Shown here one piece after another: positions 17,546 to 26,346 of a stretch of 50,336 nt of DNA (the first letter of the stretch is position 1; the number at the start of each line of letters is the position of its first letter). The notes under the pieces are model-generated. The model made no database searches, was not told the DNA's origin, and saw only the letters and a list, made by a program, of their open reading frames with translations. The DNA comes from Clostridiales bacterium (lineage in GTDB: Bacteria; Bacillota; Clostridia; Saccharofermentanales; Saccharofermentanaceae): the NCBI GenBank assembly GCA_017551865.1, contig JAFZKB010000011.1:1-50336 (forward strand), written 5' to 3'. The translations under genes and the position numbers were made by a program.

Positions 17546-18088
17546 ATGTCTAGAATTGGCAATATGCCGATCACGATCCCGGCAGGGCTCGAAGTAAAGC
17601 AGGATGGTCAGACCATCACTGTAAAAGGCAAGGAAGCGACACTTTCTCTGAATGTGCATCCTTCCATCATTGTAGAAGTAAATGACAATGTGATCACGGT
17701 CAAGAGACCGAACGATGAGAAGCAGGTGAAGGCTCTTCACGGTTTGACTCGTTCCCTCATCAACAACATGGTCATCGGTTGTTCCGAAGGTTTCAAGAAG
17801 GAACTCGAGATCCAGGGTGTTGGTTACAAGGCCGCAAAGCAGGGTAAGAAGGTTGTGTTCAACCTCGGTTACTCCCACCCGATCGAGATGGAAGAACCGG
17901 AAGGCATCACTATTGATGTTCCGGCTCAGAACCAGATCATCGTTAAGGGTGCAGATAAGCAGTTAGTTGGCGAAACCGCCGCTAAGATCCGTTCCTTCAG
18001 ACTTCCGGATGCATATAAGGGCAAAGGTATCAGATATGTTGGTGAATATGTCCGCATCAAGGAAGGTAAGACAGGCGCTAAGAAGTAA
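17546..18088 (+). CDS. rplF: 50S ribosomal protein L6
   Basis: 180 residues with two L6-like domains. L6 lies near the sarcin-ricin loop. Seen: [14 protein letters not shown], a central [21 protein letters not shown] and the C-terminal [31 protein letters not shown] is 8 nt upstream. Confidence 0.98.
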   Translation: MSRIGNMPITIPAGLEVKQDGQTITVKGKEATLSLNVHPSIIVEVNDNVITVKRPNDEKQVKALHGLTRSLINNMVIGCSEGFKKELEIQGVGYKAAKQGKKVVFNLGYSHPIEMEEPEGITIDVPAQNQIIVKGADKQLVGETAAKIRSFRLPDAYKGKGIRYVGEYVRIKEGKTGAKK

Positions 18089-18106
18089 GTGAAGGGGTGA
18101 ACAAGC

Positions 18107-18475
18107 ATGATTAATAAGATTGACAAGAACGCTATTCGCCGCAGAAAGCACATCCGTGTGAGAAAAAAGATCTCCGGTACTGCTGCACGTCCGCGTCTGT
18201 GCGTTTTCAGAAGTAACACAAACATCTATGCCCAGATCATCGACGATGAAGCTGGAAAGACACTGGTAAGTGCCTCCACATTGGATAAAGAAGTGAAAGC
18301 TTCTATCGATAACGGAAGCAACAAGGAAGGTGCAGCTGCAGTTGGTAAGAAGATTGCAGAGCGCGCTCTGGCTGCGAACATCAACGAAGTTGTGTTCGAC
18401 AGAGGCGGATACATTTTCCATGGTCGTGTAGAAGCTTTGGCAGAGGCCGCTCGTGAAGCTGGCCTGAAATTCTAA
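18107..18475 (+). CDS. rplR: 50S ribosomal protein L18
   Basis: 122 residues. L18 binds 5S rRNA together with L5. Seen: [20 protein letters not shown], a conserved [17 protein letters not shown] and the end [20 protein letters not shown]. Start ATG 18107, GGGGTGA upstream. Confidence 0.98.
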   Translation: MINKIDKNAIRRRKHIRVRKKISGTAARPRLCVFRSNTNIYAQIIDDEAGKTLVSASTLDKEVKASIDNGSNKEGAAAVGKKIAERALAANINEVVFDRGGYIFHGRVEALAEAAREAGLKF

Positions 18476-18491
18476 TCAGGAGGGAAACAAG

Positions 18492-18986
18492 ATGGGTTTT
18501 GAACCAAATTCAACCGAATTAAAAGAAAAAGTCATCCATATCGGACGTGTTTCCAAGACGGTTAAGGGTGGTAGAAATTTCCGTTTCGCAGCCCTCGTGA
18601 TCGTAGGTGACGAGAATGGTCACGTTGGTAAGGGCCTTGGTAAGGCAGCTGAAATTCCGGACGCGATCAGAAAGGGCATCGAAGATGCCAAGAAGAACAT
18701 GATCTCCGTGCCGCTCGATGGCAGCACGATCCCGCACGAAGCACTCGGTGTATTCGGTGCAGGTAAGATCGTTATGAAGCCGGCTGCAAGTGGTACCGGT
18801 ATCATCGCCGGCGGCCCGGTCCGTGCGGTATGTGAACTTTGCGGAATCAAGGATATCCGTACAAAGTCCTTAGGTACCAACAACCCGAACAATGTTGTTA
18901 ATGCAACCATGGAAGGCTTGAAGAGCATGCGTTCTCTCGAAGAAGTAGCACGTCTGCGCGGCAAGTCCACCGAAGAAATTCTTTAA
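18492..18986 (+). CDS. rpsE: 30S ribosomal protein S5
   Basis: 164 residues. S5 works with S4 in decoding accuracy and at the mRNA entry. Seen: the dsRNA-binding part [40 protein letters not shown] and the C-terminal [16 protein letters not shown] lies 8 nt upstream. The stop overlaps an ATG that is not the true rpmD start. Confidence 0.98.
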   Translation: MGFEPNSTELKEKVIHIGRVSKTVKGGRNFRFAALVIVGDENGHVGKGLGKAAEIPDAIRKGIEDAKKNMISVPLDGSTIPHEALGVFGAGKIVMKPAASGTGIIAGGPVRAVCELCGIKDIRTKSLGTNNPNNVVNATMEGLKSMRSLEEVARLRGKSTEEIL

Positions 18987-19003
18987 TGGAGGTGTGCGGG
19001 ACA

Positions 19004-19183
19004 ATGGCAAACTTAAAGATTACCCTGGTCAAGAGCACCAACAAATCTAAGAAAAACCAGGCTGCTACAGTTGCTGCACTCGGTCTTCACAAGATCGGTC
19101 AGTCTGTAGAAAAGGCAGATAACGAAGCAATTCGCGGCATGGTTCGCACTGTAGCACATCTTGTTAAGTGCGAAGAAGTGTAA
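19004..19183 (+). CDS. rpmD: 50S ribosomal protein L30
   Basis: 59 residues, normal for L30. [14 protein letters not shown] and the KVGQ-like [19 protein letters not shown] are the family core. I chose ATG 19004 because GGAGGTG (18988-18994) is 9 nt upstream; an in-frame ATG at 18986 overlapping the rpsE stop would precede that site. Confidence 0.97.
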   Translation: MANLKITLVKSTNKSKKNQAATVAALGLHKIGQSVEKADNEAIRGMVRTVAHLVKCEEV

Positions 19184-19199
19184 TGGAGGTATAGGAAAC

Positions 19200-19643
19200 A
19201 TGAAACTTAATGAAATGTCTTCCTGCGGAAACGAGAAAGCATATCGTAAGGGCCGTGGTGCCGGATCCGGCAACGGTAAGACTGCCGGTAGAGGACACAA
19301 GGGCCAGAATGCTCGTTCCGGCGGCGGTGTACGTCCTGGTTTCGAAGGTGGTCAGATGCCTCTTTACAGACGTCTGCCGAAGCGTGGATTTAATCACAAG
19401 CGTTTCGCTTGCGAGTATGTCGAGATCAACGTCTCCGATCTGGAGAAGTTTGATAACGGTGCAGAGGTCGATGCAACGATCCTCGCAGATGCCGGTATCA
19501 TCACACTCGGCAAGGTCAACGACGGCGTTAAGGTCCTCGGTAATGGAGACCTGACAAAGAAGCTGACTGTTAAGGCTAAGAAGTTCTCTGCTTCTGCAAA
19601 AGAGAAAATCGAAAAGGCTGGTGGAACGGCACAGGAGGTATAA
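19200..19643 (+). CDS. rplO: 50S ribosomal protein L15
   Basis: 147 residues. L15 is a late assembly protein. It has the Gly/Arg-rich N-terminal extension [20 protein letters not shown] and the following [23 protein letters not shown] 19200 has GGAGGT 9 nt upstream; the upstream in-frame ATG at 19161 lies inside rpmD. Its stop is one base before the secY start. Confidence 0.98.
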   Translation: MKLNEMSSCGNEKAYRKGRGAGSGNGKTAGRGHKGQNARSGGGVRPGFEGGQMPLYRRLPKRGFNHKRFACEYVEINVSDLEKFDNGAEVDATILADAGIITLGKVNDGVKVLGNGDLTKKLTVKAKKFSASAKEKIEKAGGTAQEV

Positions 19644-19644
19644 C

Positions 19645-20958
19645 ATGAAGGGCGTATTTGACACCTTAGTTAATGCATTCCGTTTGCCGGATCTGCGCAA
19701 GAAGCTGCTGTTTACACTCTTCATTCTTGCGCTCTACATGATCGGCGGTCTGATCCCGTGCCCGGGCATCAATCGTACAGAGTTCTCATCGATCGTCCAG
19801 AATTGGGGTCAGATCGGTAGCCTGATGGATATCATCGCAGGTGGTGGTCTTTATGCGGCAACCATCTTCGCGATGGGTATCACACCTTACATTAACTCTT
19901 CCATCATCATCCAGCTCCTTACGGTTGCTATCCCTGCTTTGGAGAATCTTGCCAAAGAGGGAGAAGAGGGACAGAAAAAGCTTCAGAAGATCACCCGTTA
20001 TCTTACGGTAGGTCTTGCTGTAATGCAGGCTTCCTTCTTCACCTACGCTACACGCTCTGCCATGACGAATTACCTTCCGAAGTGGCTCGCTGCAGCACTC
20101 ATTATCCTGACATTTACCGCTGGTACGACGTTTGTTGTATTCCTCGGTGAAAGAATCAACGAAAAGGGTATCGGTAATGGTGTATCCCTTATCATCTTCG
20201 CGGGTATCGTAACAAGAATCCCGGATATGATCAGAACACTCTACTACGATGCTCTTAACATCGCCGGTAAGTTCACTAACGAGGCGGTAGGTAATGCACT
20301 GGGTATCACAGCTTTCGCGATCGTTTCCCTGATCTCGCTTGCTACGATCATCTTCTGCGTATACGTTCAGAACGCAGAAAGAAGAATCCCGGTACAGTAC
20401 AGTAAGAAGGTCATCGGCCGTAAAGTCTATGGCGGACAGAACACATACATTCCGCTCAAGGTAAATGCTTCCAGCGTTATGCCGGTAATCTTTACCATGT
20501 CTTTCCTGGCTCTGCCTTCCACGATCGTTGCTTTCTTCTTCCCGAACAGCAACAACATCATTGTAGACTGGTTCCGTAACTTTGGCGGTAGCCCGTTCTA
20601 CTATCTAGCTTACTTTATCTGCATTTTCGCATTCGTGTTCTTCTACTCGATGATCCAGTTCAATCCGATCGAGATCTCGCAGAACCTTCAGAAGAACGGC
20701 GGATTTATCCCGGGTGTTCGTCCGGGTCGTCCGACATCCGAGTTCATCGCCAAGGTGGCTAACCGCCTCAACTGGTGTGACGCATGCTTCCTGTGCATCG
20801 TGGTACTCGTACCTACACTGCTCGGTAAGCTGACCGGAATGGAAGGCGTATGGTTCGCAGGTACATCCGTGCTCATCATGACCGGTGTTGCCAACGACCT
20901 CGTTGACCAGATCGAATCGCAGATGGTTACTCACAACTACAAGGGATTCCTTGTTTAA
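19645..20958 (+). CDS. secY: protein translocase subunit SecY
   Basis: 437 residues, ten membrane segments. It forms the channel of the Sec pathway. Visible: RKKLLFTLFILALYMIGGLI (first segment), the plug-region sequence GGGLYAATIFAMGITPYINS, RRIPVQYSKK in a cytoplasmic loop, and the conserved FNPIEISQNLQKNGGFIPGV. ATG 19645 has AGGAGGT 5 nt upstream; earlier in-frame codons lie inside rplO. A strong hairpin follows in the 134-nt gap to adk. Confidence 0.98.
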   Translation: MKGVFDTLVNAFRLPDLRKKLLFTLFILALYMIGGLIPCPGINRTEFSSIVQNWGQIGSLMDIIAGGGLYAATIFAMGITPYINSSIIIQLLTVAIPALENLAKEGEEGQKKLQKITRYLTVGLAVMQASFFTYATRSAMTNYLPKWLAAALIILTFTAGTTFVVFLGERINEKGIGNGVSLIIFAGIVTRIPDMIRTLYYDALNIAGKFTNEAVGNALGITAFAIVSLISLATIIFCVYVQNAERRIPVQYSKKVIGRKVYGGQNTYIPLKVNASSVMPVIFTMSFLALPSTIVAFFFPNSNNIIVDWFRNFGGSPFYYLAYFICIFAFVFFYSMIQFNPIEISQNLQKNGGFIPGVRPGRPTSEFIAKVANRLNWCDACFLCIVVLVPTLLGKLTGMEGVWFAGTSVLIMTGVANDLVDQIESQMVTHNYKGFLV

Positions 20959-21019
20959 TAAGAAACCGGGAAACGTGTTATGCTGGGTAACGGTAATGCA
21001 CAAACCATAAAATAAAACT

Positions 21020-21065
21020 ATGCAGCCTCGCGTGGATAACACGTGGGGCTGCATGTTGCTTTTAC
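21020..21065 (+). terminator. 15-bp hairpin between secY and adk, terminator or attenuator
   Basis: A continuous 15-bp stem (21020-21034 with 21040-21054, two G-U type pairs, loop GATAA) followed by a broken T-run (GTTGCTTTTAC). The weak tail suggests partial termination, letting some transcripts continue to adk, map and infA. No clear promoter was found between secY and adk. Confidence 0.72.
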
Positions 21066-21092
21066 TAAAGAAAGAATCGAGGAGGAATTAGT

Positions 21093-21755
21093 ATGAAACT
21101 GATCCTTTTAGGCGCACCGGGATCCGGTAAGGGAACCATGGCCGCTGTACTTAAGAATGAATATGCCATCACACATATCTCTACAGGAGATATCTTCCGT
21201 GCCAACATCAAGGAGCAGACTCCTCTTGGCATCGAAGCCAAGAAGTATATCGATGCCGGCCAGCTGGTTCCGGATGAGATCACGATCTCTATGGTCGAGG
21301 ATCGTCTCAGCCAGGATGACTGCAAGAACGGTTACCTTCTCGATGGATTCCCGAGAACGATCGCACAGGCGGAAAAGCTTGATGATATGCTCGCAAAGAC
21401 AAATTCCAAGATTGACGCTGTCATCAAGGTGGATGTACCGGCCGAGGTAATCATGGAGCGTGTCGTTAACAGAAGAGTCTGCACATCCTGCGGAGAAAGC
21501 TATAACGTAGTTTCCCGTCCGACCAAGGTCGAGGGTGTATGCGATGTCTGCGGCAAGGAAGTTATCCAGCGCGATGACGATAAGCCGGAGACGGTAAAGC
21601 AGAGACTGATCACATATGAAGAGAATACAAAACCCCTCATTGATTTCTATGAGAAGAAGGGTATTGTTATTTCCGCGGACAATTCCAAGAGTCCGGATCT
21701 TGCATTTGCTCAGGCAAGCGAAGCGCTGGCCAATATGGGCTTTAGAAAGGCATAA
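21093..21755 (+). CDS. adk: adenylate kinase, zinc-lid type
   Basis: 220 residues. It interconverts ATP+AMP and 2 ADP. P-loop GAPGSGKGT is at residues 7-15; the NMP-binding region includes HISTGDIFR and DGFPRT. The LID has four cysteines (CTSC and CDVC, 16 residues apart), the zinc-binding form common in Gram-positive bacteria. GAGGAGG is upstream. It is followed after 2 nt by map. Confidence 0.97.
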   Translation: MKLILLGAPGSGKGTMAAVLKNEYAITHISTGDIFRANIKEQTPLGIEAKKYIDAGQLVPDEITISMVEDRLSQDDCKNGYLLDGFPRTIAQAEKLDDMLAKTNSKIDAVIKVDVPAEVIMERVVNRRVCTSCGESYNVVSRPTKVEGVCDVCGKEVIQRDDDKPETVKQRLITYEENTKPLIDFYEKKGIVISADNSKSPDLAFAQASEALANMGFRKA

Positions 21756-21757
21756 TA

Positions 21758-22528
21758 ATGATTCAGATTAAGACAGAAGCAGAGTTTCAGCTGATGAGAG
21801 AAGCCGGCAAGGTGGTAGAAGAAGCACTTCTGACTCTGGGCCGGGCTGTGGAACCGGGTATTTCAACATGGGAACTCGATGAGATCGCCAAGAGAGTCTT
21901 CGACAAAAACGGCGCGATCTCCTCGTCTTTTCACTATGGCGAACCGCCGTTCCCGGGACAGATCTGTATTTCCCCGAACGAAGTGATCGTTCACGGAGTT
22001 CCGAGAAAAGATCTTGTCCTCAAAGAAGGTGATATCGTTACCTGTGACGTCTGCTGCTCTCTGAACGGTATGCATGCGGATGCTGCCCGTACTTTCGCAG
22101 TTGGTGAGATCTCGGAAGAAGCAAGTAGACTCGTCCGGGTAACGGAAGAGTGCTTCTGGAAAGGATTCGAAAAGGTTTCGACAGAAAACCGCATCGGCGA
22201 TATCTCCTCGGCGGTTCAGGGACATGCGGAAAGCAATGGCTACAGCGTGATCCGTGAACTGACAGGTCATGGTATCGGACATAAACTCCACGAAGATCCG
22301 GATGTTCCGAATTACGGAAGATTCGGCCACGGTCCGAGGATCGTGACCGGCATGGCGTTCTGTATCGAGCCCATGATCGCAAGTGGAAAGAGAGATATCG
22401 CTGTCCTCGCAGATGAGTGGACGGTGATCACACGCGACAGAAAGTACGCAGCACATTACGAAAATACAATCATTATTACAGAGAACGGACCAGAAATCAT
22501 TACATTAACGGAGGGAAAGAATGTCTAA
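21758..22528 (+). CDS. map: methionine aminopeptidase, type I
   Basis: 256 residues. It removes N-terminal Met from new proteins in the cytoplasm. The five metal ligands are recognisable: Asp in [20 protein letters not shown] (two Asp), His in [11 protein letters not shown], Glu in CIEPM and Glu in HYENTIIIT. It overlaps infA by 8 nt. Confidence 0.97.
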   Translation: MIQIKTEAEFQLMREAGKVVEEALLTLGRAVEPGISTWELDEIAKRVFDKNGAISSSFHYGEPPFPGQICISPNEVIVHGVPRKDLVLKEGDIVTCDVCCSLNGMHADAARTFAVGEISEEASRLVRVTEECFWKGFEKVSTENRIGDISSAVQGHAESNGYSVIRELTGHGIGHKLHEDPDVPNYGRFGHGPRIVTGMAFCIEPMIASGKRDIAVLADEWTVITRDRKYAAHYENTIIITENGPEIITLTEGKNV

Positions 22529-22739
22529 AGAAGATGTAATCGAAGTAGAAGGCATTGTTGACGATGCACTGCCGAATGCCACATTCAAGGTAAGACTGGA
22601 GAATGGCCATATCGTACTGGCACACATTTCCGGCAAGCTTCGTCAGAACTACATTAAGATCCTGCCGGGCGACCGTGTTACAATGGAGCTTTCTCCATAT
22701 GATCTGTCCCGCGGCCGTATCACCTGGCGCGCGAAATAA
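22521..22739 (+). CDS. infA: translation initiation factor IF-1
   Basis: 72 residues, the standard length, single S1/OB fold. Seen: [39 protein letters not shown] and [18 protein letters not shown]. The start lies inside the end of map, preceded by GGAGGGA. It blocks the A-site during initiation. Confidence 0.98.
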   Translation: MSKEDVIEVEGIVDDALPNATFKVRLENGHIVLAHISGKLRQNYIKILPGDRVTMELSPYDLSRGRITWRAK

Positions 22740-22815
22740 GAAGCGGCAGAAAAAACGCCCCGGAACGGTTCTTTTCGGGCAATAGAAAAAACTTGCGGAA
22801 AAATCAAAAAACTAC

Positions 22816-22843
22816 TTGAATCGCCAAGAGTTTTTGGTATAAT
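22816..22843 (+). promoter_or_regulatory. promoter upstream of rpmJ
   Basis: TTGAAT (22816-22821), 16-nt spacer, TATAAT (22838-22843) with TGG before it. It would give the rpmJ and alpha-operon genes an independent start of transcription, inside the 174-nt gap after infA. Confidence 0.82.
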
Positions 22844-22913
22844 ATTTTAGCGTGCGCGCATAGCGTATGTTAGTTTTGCATTGTTTTTTTAAGTAAACAG
22901 GGAGGTTTGCGTC

Positions 22914-23027
22914 ATGAAAGTTAGACCATCAGTTAAACCCATGTGCGAGAAGTGCAAGGTCATTCGTCGCAACGGACGCGTGATGATCATCTGCTCTGAT
23001 CCGAAGCACAAGCAGAAGCAGGGTTAA
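22914..23027 (+). CDS. rpmJ: 50S ribosomal protein L36, zinc type
   Basis: 37 residues. The protein starts [19 protein letters not shown] and has the zinc ligands C11, C14, C27 and H32. GGGAGG lies upstream and a promoter 70 nt before the start. It is placed between infA and rpsM, the usual order. Confidence 0.97.
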   Translation: MKVRPSVKPMCEKCKVIRRNGRVMIICSDPKHKQKQG

Positions 23028-23215
23028 TCAGATCCTTCTGTTTGCAGGCCTCGTCATTGTCTGCTCATAACAGGACAAGTAGAAAACGTTAGGATATTAC
23101 ATGCACCAGTTATGCCAAGGCGGCTGCCTCTCCTGACCCGAGAGGATCTTAGCATCAGCATGTCATATATATACGAAACAAAACATTTATTGATTCATTC
23201 ATGGAGGTACACAGA
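23028..23215 (+). promoter_or_regulatory. structured leader of the rpsM (alpha) operon
   Basis: A 188-nt gap with no gene. Its right half shows nested pairing: outer ACATGC (23099-23104) with GCATGT (23158-23163), inner ATGC (23112-23115) with GCAT (23152-23155), and a central 6-bp hairpin CCTCTC/GAGAGG (23127-23132 / 23140-23145). It lies just before an operon that includes rpsD; S4 represses such operons by binding leaders, and an S4 leader class is described in Clostridia. Membership is inferred, not tested. Confidence 0.55.
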
Positions 23216-23584
23216 ATGGCTCGTATTGCCGGTGTAGATCTGCCAAATGACAAAAGAGTAGAAATCGCTCTTACGTACATTTATGGCATTGGTAAGACAA
23301 GTTCTGATCGTATTCTTGCGGAGACCCAGATCAATCCTGACACACGTGTTAAGGATCTTTCTGAGGACGACATCGCTAAGATTCGTGATCAGATCGAAAA
23401 CAATTACAATGTTGAGGGTGACCTCAGAAGAGAAGTATCTCTTAACATTAAGAGATTAACTGAAATTGGATGCTATCGTGGCCGTCGTCACAGAATGGGT
23501 CTTCCTGTTCGTGGTCAGCGCACAAAGACGAATGCTCGTACTCGTAAGGGTCCGAAGCGTACGATCGCTGGCAAGAAGAAGTAA
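23216..23584 (+). CDS. rpsM: 30S ribosomal protein S13
   Basis: 122 residues. S13 lies in the 30S head and touches P-site tRNA. Seen: [30 protein letters not shown] and the C-terminal [21 protein letters not shown] 23216 has GGAGGT 8 nt upstream; the ATG at 23201 would place this site inside the gene. Confidence 0.98.
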   Translation: MARIAGVDLPNDKRVEIALTYIYGIGKTSSDRILAETQINPDTRVKDLSEDDIAKIRDQIENNYNVEGDLRREVSLNIKRLTEIGCYRGRRHRMGLPVRGQRTKTNARTRKGPKRTIAGKKK

Positions 23585-23596
23585 GGAGGAAGTCTC

Positions 23597-23998
23597 ATGG
23601 CAAAAGCAGTTAAGAAAACGGCCGCAAGACCGAAGAGAAGAGAGCGTAAGAATATTGACAAGGGACAGGCTCATATTCACGCTACATTCAACAACACAAT
23701 CGTTACGATTACTGATATGCAGGGCAATGCGATCTCCTGGGCTTCCGCTGGTGAGATGGGCATGAAGGGTTCCCGTAAGGGTACACCGTTCGCAGCTCAG
23801 ATGGCATCTGAGGATGCTGGTAAGAAGGCTGCTGATCACGGTATGCGTACCGTTGAGGTTTACGTTAAGGGACCTGGACCGGGTCGTGAATCCGCGATCC
23901 GTGCGTTGCAGACAGCTGGACTCGAAGTAACCATGATCAAAGATGTTACTCCGGTTCCGCACAATGGTTGCAGACCGCCTAAGAGAAGAAGAGTCTGA
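23597..23998 (+). CDS. rpsK: 30S ribosomal protein S11
   Basis: 133 residues. S11 forms part of the 30S platform at the E-site. Seen: [33 protein letters not shown] and the conserved end [23 protein letters not shown] before the start. Confidence 0.98.
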   Translation: MAKAVKKTAARPKRRERKNIDKGQAHIHATFNNTIVTITDMQGNAISWASAGEMGMKGSRKGTPFAAQMASEDAGKKAADHGMRTVEVYVKGPGPGRESAIRALQTAGLEVTMIKDVTPVPHNGCRPPKRRRV

Positions 23999-24015
23999 GT
24001 TCGGAGGTATAGAGA

Positions 24016-24633
24016 ATGGCTAGATATACAGAAGGAACCTGCCGTCTCTGCCGCAGAGAAGGAGACAAGCTCTTCCTCAAGGGCGAGAGATGCTATTCCG
24101 CGAAGTGCGCACTTGCTAAGAAGAGTGCCGCTCCGGGTCAGCATGGTCAGGGCAGAAAAAAGATTTCAGAATATGGTGTACAGCTTCGTGAGAAGCAGAA
24201 GACAAAGCGTTTCTACGGCGTACTCGAGAAGCAGTTCAGACTTACCTATGCACGTGCTGAGCGTAAGCAGGGTAAGACCGGTGAGAAGCTCCTTGAGCTC
24301 CTCGAACTCCGTTTCGACAATGTCGTATATCGTCTTGGTCTGGCTTCTTCCAGAAATGAAGCTCGTCAGCTTGTAACACACGGTCATTTCCTGCTCAATG
24401 GCAAGAAGGCGAATATCCCTTCCATGACATTGAAGGTTGGTGATACGATTGCTGTTAAGGAGACATCCAGAAAGTCTCCGAAGTTCGAGACACTTTCCAA
24501 CTCCCGTCCGGTACCGGCTTGGCTGTCTTTCAATGAAGAGACACTGACTGGTTCTATCGTTAGAGAGCCGGCTCGTGAGGATGTTGATCTCGAGGTTAAG
24601 GAGACACTCATCGTCGAGTTGTATTCCAAGTAA
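24016..24633 (+). CDS. rpsD: 30S ribosomal protein S4
   Basis: 205 residues. S4 nucleates 30S assembly and takes part in proofreading; in many bacteria it also represses its own operon. The N-terminal part has four cysteines (CRLCRR and CYSAKC), a zinc-binding variant. The S4 domain near residues 95-155 contains [20 protein letters not shown]. Here rpsD is within the alpha operon, as in E. coli, and not a separate gene as in Bacillus subtilis. Confidence 0.98.
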   Translation: MARYTEGTCRLCRREGDKLFLKGERCYSAKCALAKKSAAPGQHGQGRKKISEYGVQLREKQKTKRFYGVLEKQFRLTYARAERKQGKTGEKLLELLELRFDNVVYRLGLASSRNEARQLVTHGHFLLNGKKANIPSMTLKVGDTIAVKETSRKSPKFETLSNSRPVPAWLSFNEETLTGSIVREPAREDVDLEVKETLIVELYSK

Positions 24634-24675
24634 TCGAAACCGCCCGCATTGCATGAATTGCTAGGAGGATAAACA

Positions 24676-25629
24676 ATGATTGAAATTATGAAGCCAACAA
24701 TTGAGTGTGTGGAAGTTAACGAAGACAGCTCCTACGGTAAGTATGTAGTTGCTCCTCTCGAGCGTGGCTACGGTACGACACTGGGTAACTCCCTTCGTCG
24801 TGTGCTTCTTTCTTCCTTGTCGGGCGCAGCCGTAACATCCATCCGTGTAGAGGGTGTTTACCACGAGTTTTCCACGATCCCGGGCGTTATCGAGGACATG
24901 ACAGAGATCATCCTCAACGTTAAGGGCATCCGCGCTAAGCTTCATGTGGATACACCGAAGACAGTCTACATCAGCATGGATGAGGGCAAGACCGGTGTAG
25001 TAACGGCCGGCGATATCGTTCATGATGAAGAAGTAGAGATCATGAATCCGGATCATGTCATCGCGACAATGAACGGTGCAGGACGTCTCTTCATCGAACT
25101 GACGATCAGCAAGGGCCGCGGCTATGCGACAGCAGATCAGAACAAGCCTGCGACACAGACGATCGGTGTGATCGCGATCGACTCCATCTTTACTCCGGTA
25201 AAGAAGGCGAACTACAGAATCGAGAACACACGTGTCGGTGAGAGAACAGACTTTGACAGCCTTACACTGGAAGTTTGGACAGACGCTACCATTAAGGTAG
25301 ACGAAGCTCTTTCTTCCGCTGCAGCTATCCTGCGTGAGCACCTTGGCCTGTTCACCGCTCTCACGGATGTGACCAATGGTCCGAGCTTCCGTGATTCCGA
25401 TGATTCTACAAGCAAGAACTCTACGCACGATATCGTTATCGAAGATCTGGATTTCTCCGTTCGTACCTACAACTGCCTGAAGCGTGCAGGTATCAACACG
25501 ATCGGTGATCTGGTTGCTAAGTCGGAAGACGAAATGATGAAAGTCCGTAACCTCGGTAAGAAGTCTCTGGAAGAAGTTATCCAGAAGCTCGAGGATATGG
25601 ATCTGTCTCTCGCAGATGTCGAGGACTAA
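24676..25629 (+). CDS. rpoA: RNA polymerase subunit alpha
   Basis: 317 residues. The alpha dimer is the assembly platform for RNA polymerase. Alpha-NTD (about 1-230) includes YGTTLGNSLRRVLLSSLSGA; alpha-CTD (about 250-317) has RTYNCLKRAGINTIGDL and VRNLGKKSLEEV, the DNA- and activator-binding helices. AGGAGG 8 nt upstream. Confidence 0.98.
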   Translation: MIEIMKPTIECVEVNEDSSYGKYVVAPLERGYGTTLGNSLRRVLLSSLSGAAVTSIRVEGVYHEFSTIPGVIEDMTEIILNVKGIRAKLHVDTPKTVYISMDEGKTGVVTAGDIVHDEEVEIMNPDHVIATMNGAGRLFIELTISKGRGYATADQNKPATQTIGVIAIDSIFTPVKKANYRIENTRVGERTDFDSLTLEVWTDATIKVDEALSSAAAILREHLGLFTALTDVTNGPSFRDSDDSTSKNSTHDIVIEDLDFSVRTYNCLKRAGINTIGDLVAKSEDEMMKVRNLGKKSLEEVIQKLEDMDLSLADVED

Positions 25630-25683
25630 ATAGCGGCTCGCGGGTCAGCTAGGATATTTAAAATATACAGGAGGTATTAACCC

Positions 25684-26250
25684 ATGGCAGGTTACAGAAA
25701 ATTAGGAAGAGTAAGCGATCAGCGTATCGCAATTTTAAGAAATCTGGCAACATCCCTTGTTGTTTGCCCGGTAAAAGAAGACGGAAAGGCACTTGCTGAG
25801 AACAAGAAGCACGTTGTTACAACAGTTGCTCGTGCAAAAGAAGTTAGCAAGATCATGGACAAGCTGATCGCAGATGCCATTCGTGAAAAAGATAACTTCA
25901 CCACAAAGGAAGTTACTGTTTCCTCTGCGAAGCTGGATGGCAAGGGTATGAAGGTCCTGGTTTCCAAGACTTCCAAGAACGGTAAGAAGTACGATGTAGT
26001 AGATCGTGAAGTTTCTAAGAAGACCGTTCAGGTTGACGCTCCTTCTCGTCTCGCAGCTAGAAAGAATGCTGCATACTGGCTCAGAAAGAGCCACGATGCT
26101 GAGGGCAAGGTAGTAGATCCGGTAAACATCCTTTACGATGAGATCGCTCCTTCTCTCGTTAACCACAAGGGTGGTTACACCAAGATCGTTAAGCTCGGAA
26201 CACGTCGCGGTGACGCTTCTGAGATGGCTCTTCTCACATTCGCTGAGTAA
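25684..26250 (+). CDS. rplQ: 50S ribosomal protein L17 with internal insertion
   Basis: 188 residues; typical L17 proteins have about 115-130. The N-terminal RKLGRVSDQRIAILRNLATS and the C-terminal GGYTKIVKLGTRRGDASEMA are canonical. Between residues about 78 and 130 lies an extra Lys-rich segment. Longer L17 forms are known in Clostridia; the insertion seems real because the frame is open and codon use does not change. Last ribosomal gene; a hairpin with a short T-run follows. Confidence 0.96.
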   Translation: MAGYRKLGRVSDQRIAILRNLATSLVVCPVKEDGKALAENKKHVVTTVARAKEVSKIMDKLIADAIREKDNFTTKEVTVSSAKLDGKGMKVLVSKTSKNGKKYDVVDREVSKKTVQVDAPSRLAARKNAAYWLRKSHDAEGKVVDPVNILYDEIAPSLVNHKGGYTKIVKLGTRRGDASEMALLTFAE

Positions 26251-26281
26251 GAAGCCCAGAGATAATCTTGATACAATTAAG

Positions 26282-26318
26282 GTGACGGATGGGCATTTCT
26301 CCCTTCCGTCACTTTGTC
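26282..26318 (+). terminator. terminator-like hairpin after rplQ
   Basis: GTGACGGA (26282-26289) pairs with TCCGTCAC (26305-26312); GGG and CCC inside extend the stem. It is followed by TTTGTCT, a weak tail. It probably reduces read-through into the ECF genes and argues against a start codon at 26314 for the next gene. Confidence 0.7.
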
Positions 26319-26346
26319 TATTATCGAAAATCGGAGAATAAGAAGC

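Noticed and set aside
22740..22800. Terminator after infA
   Set aside because: GCCC/GGGC can pair, but the stem is short and imperfect and the following tract is A-rich, not T-rich.
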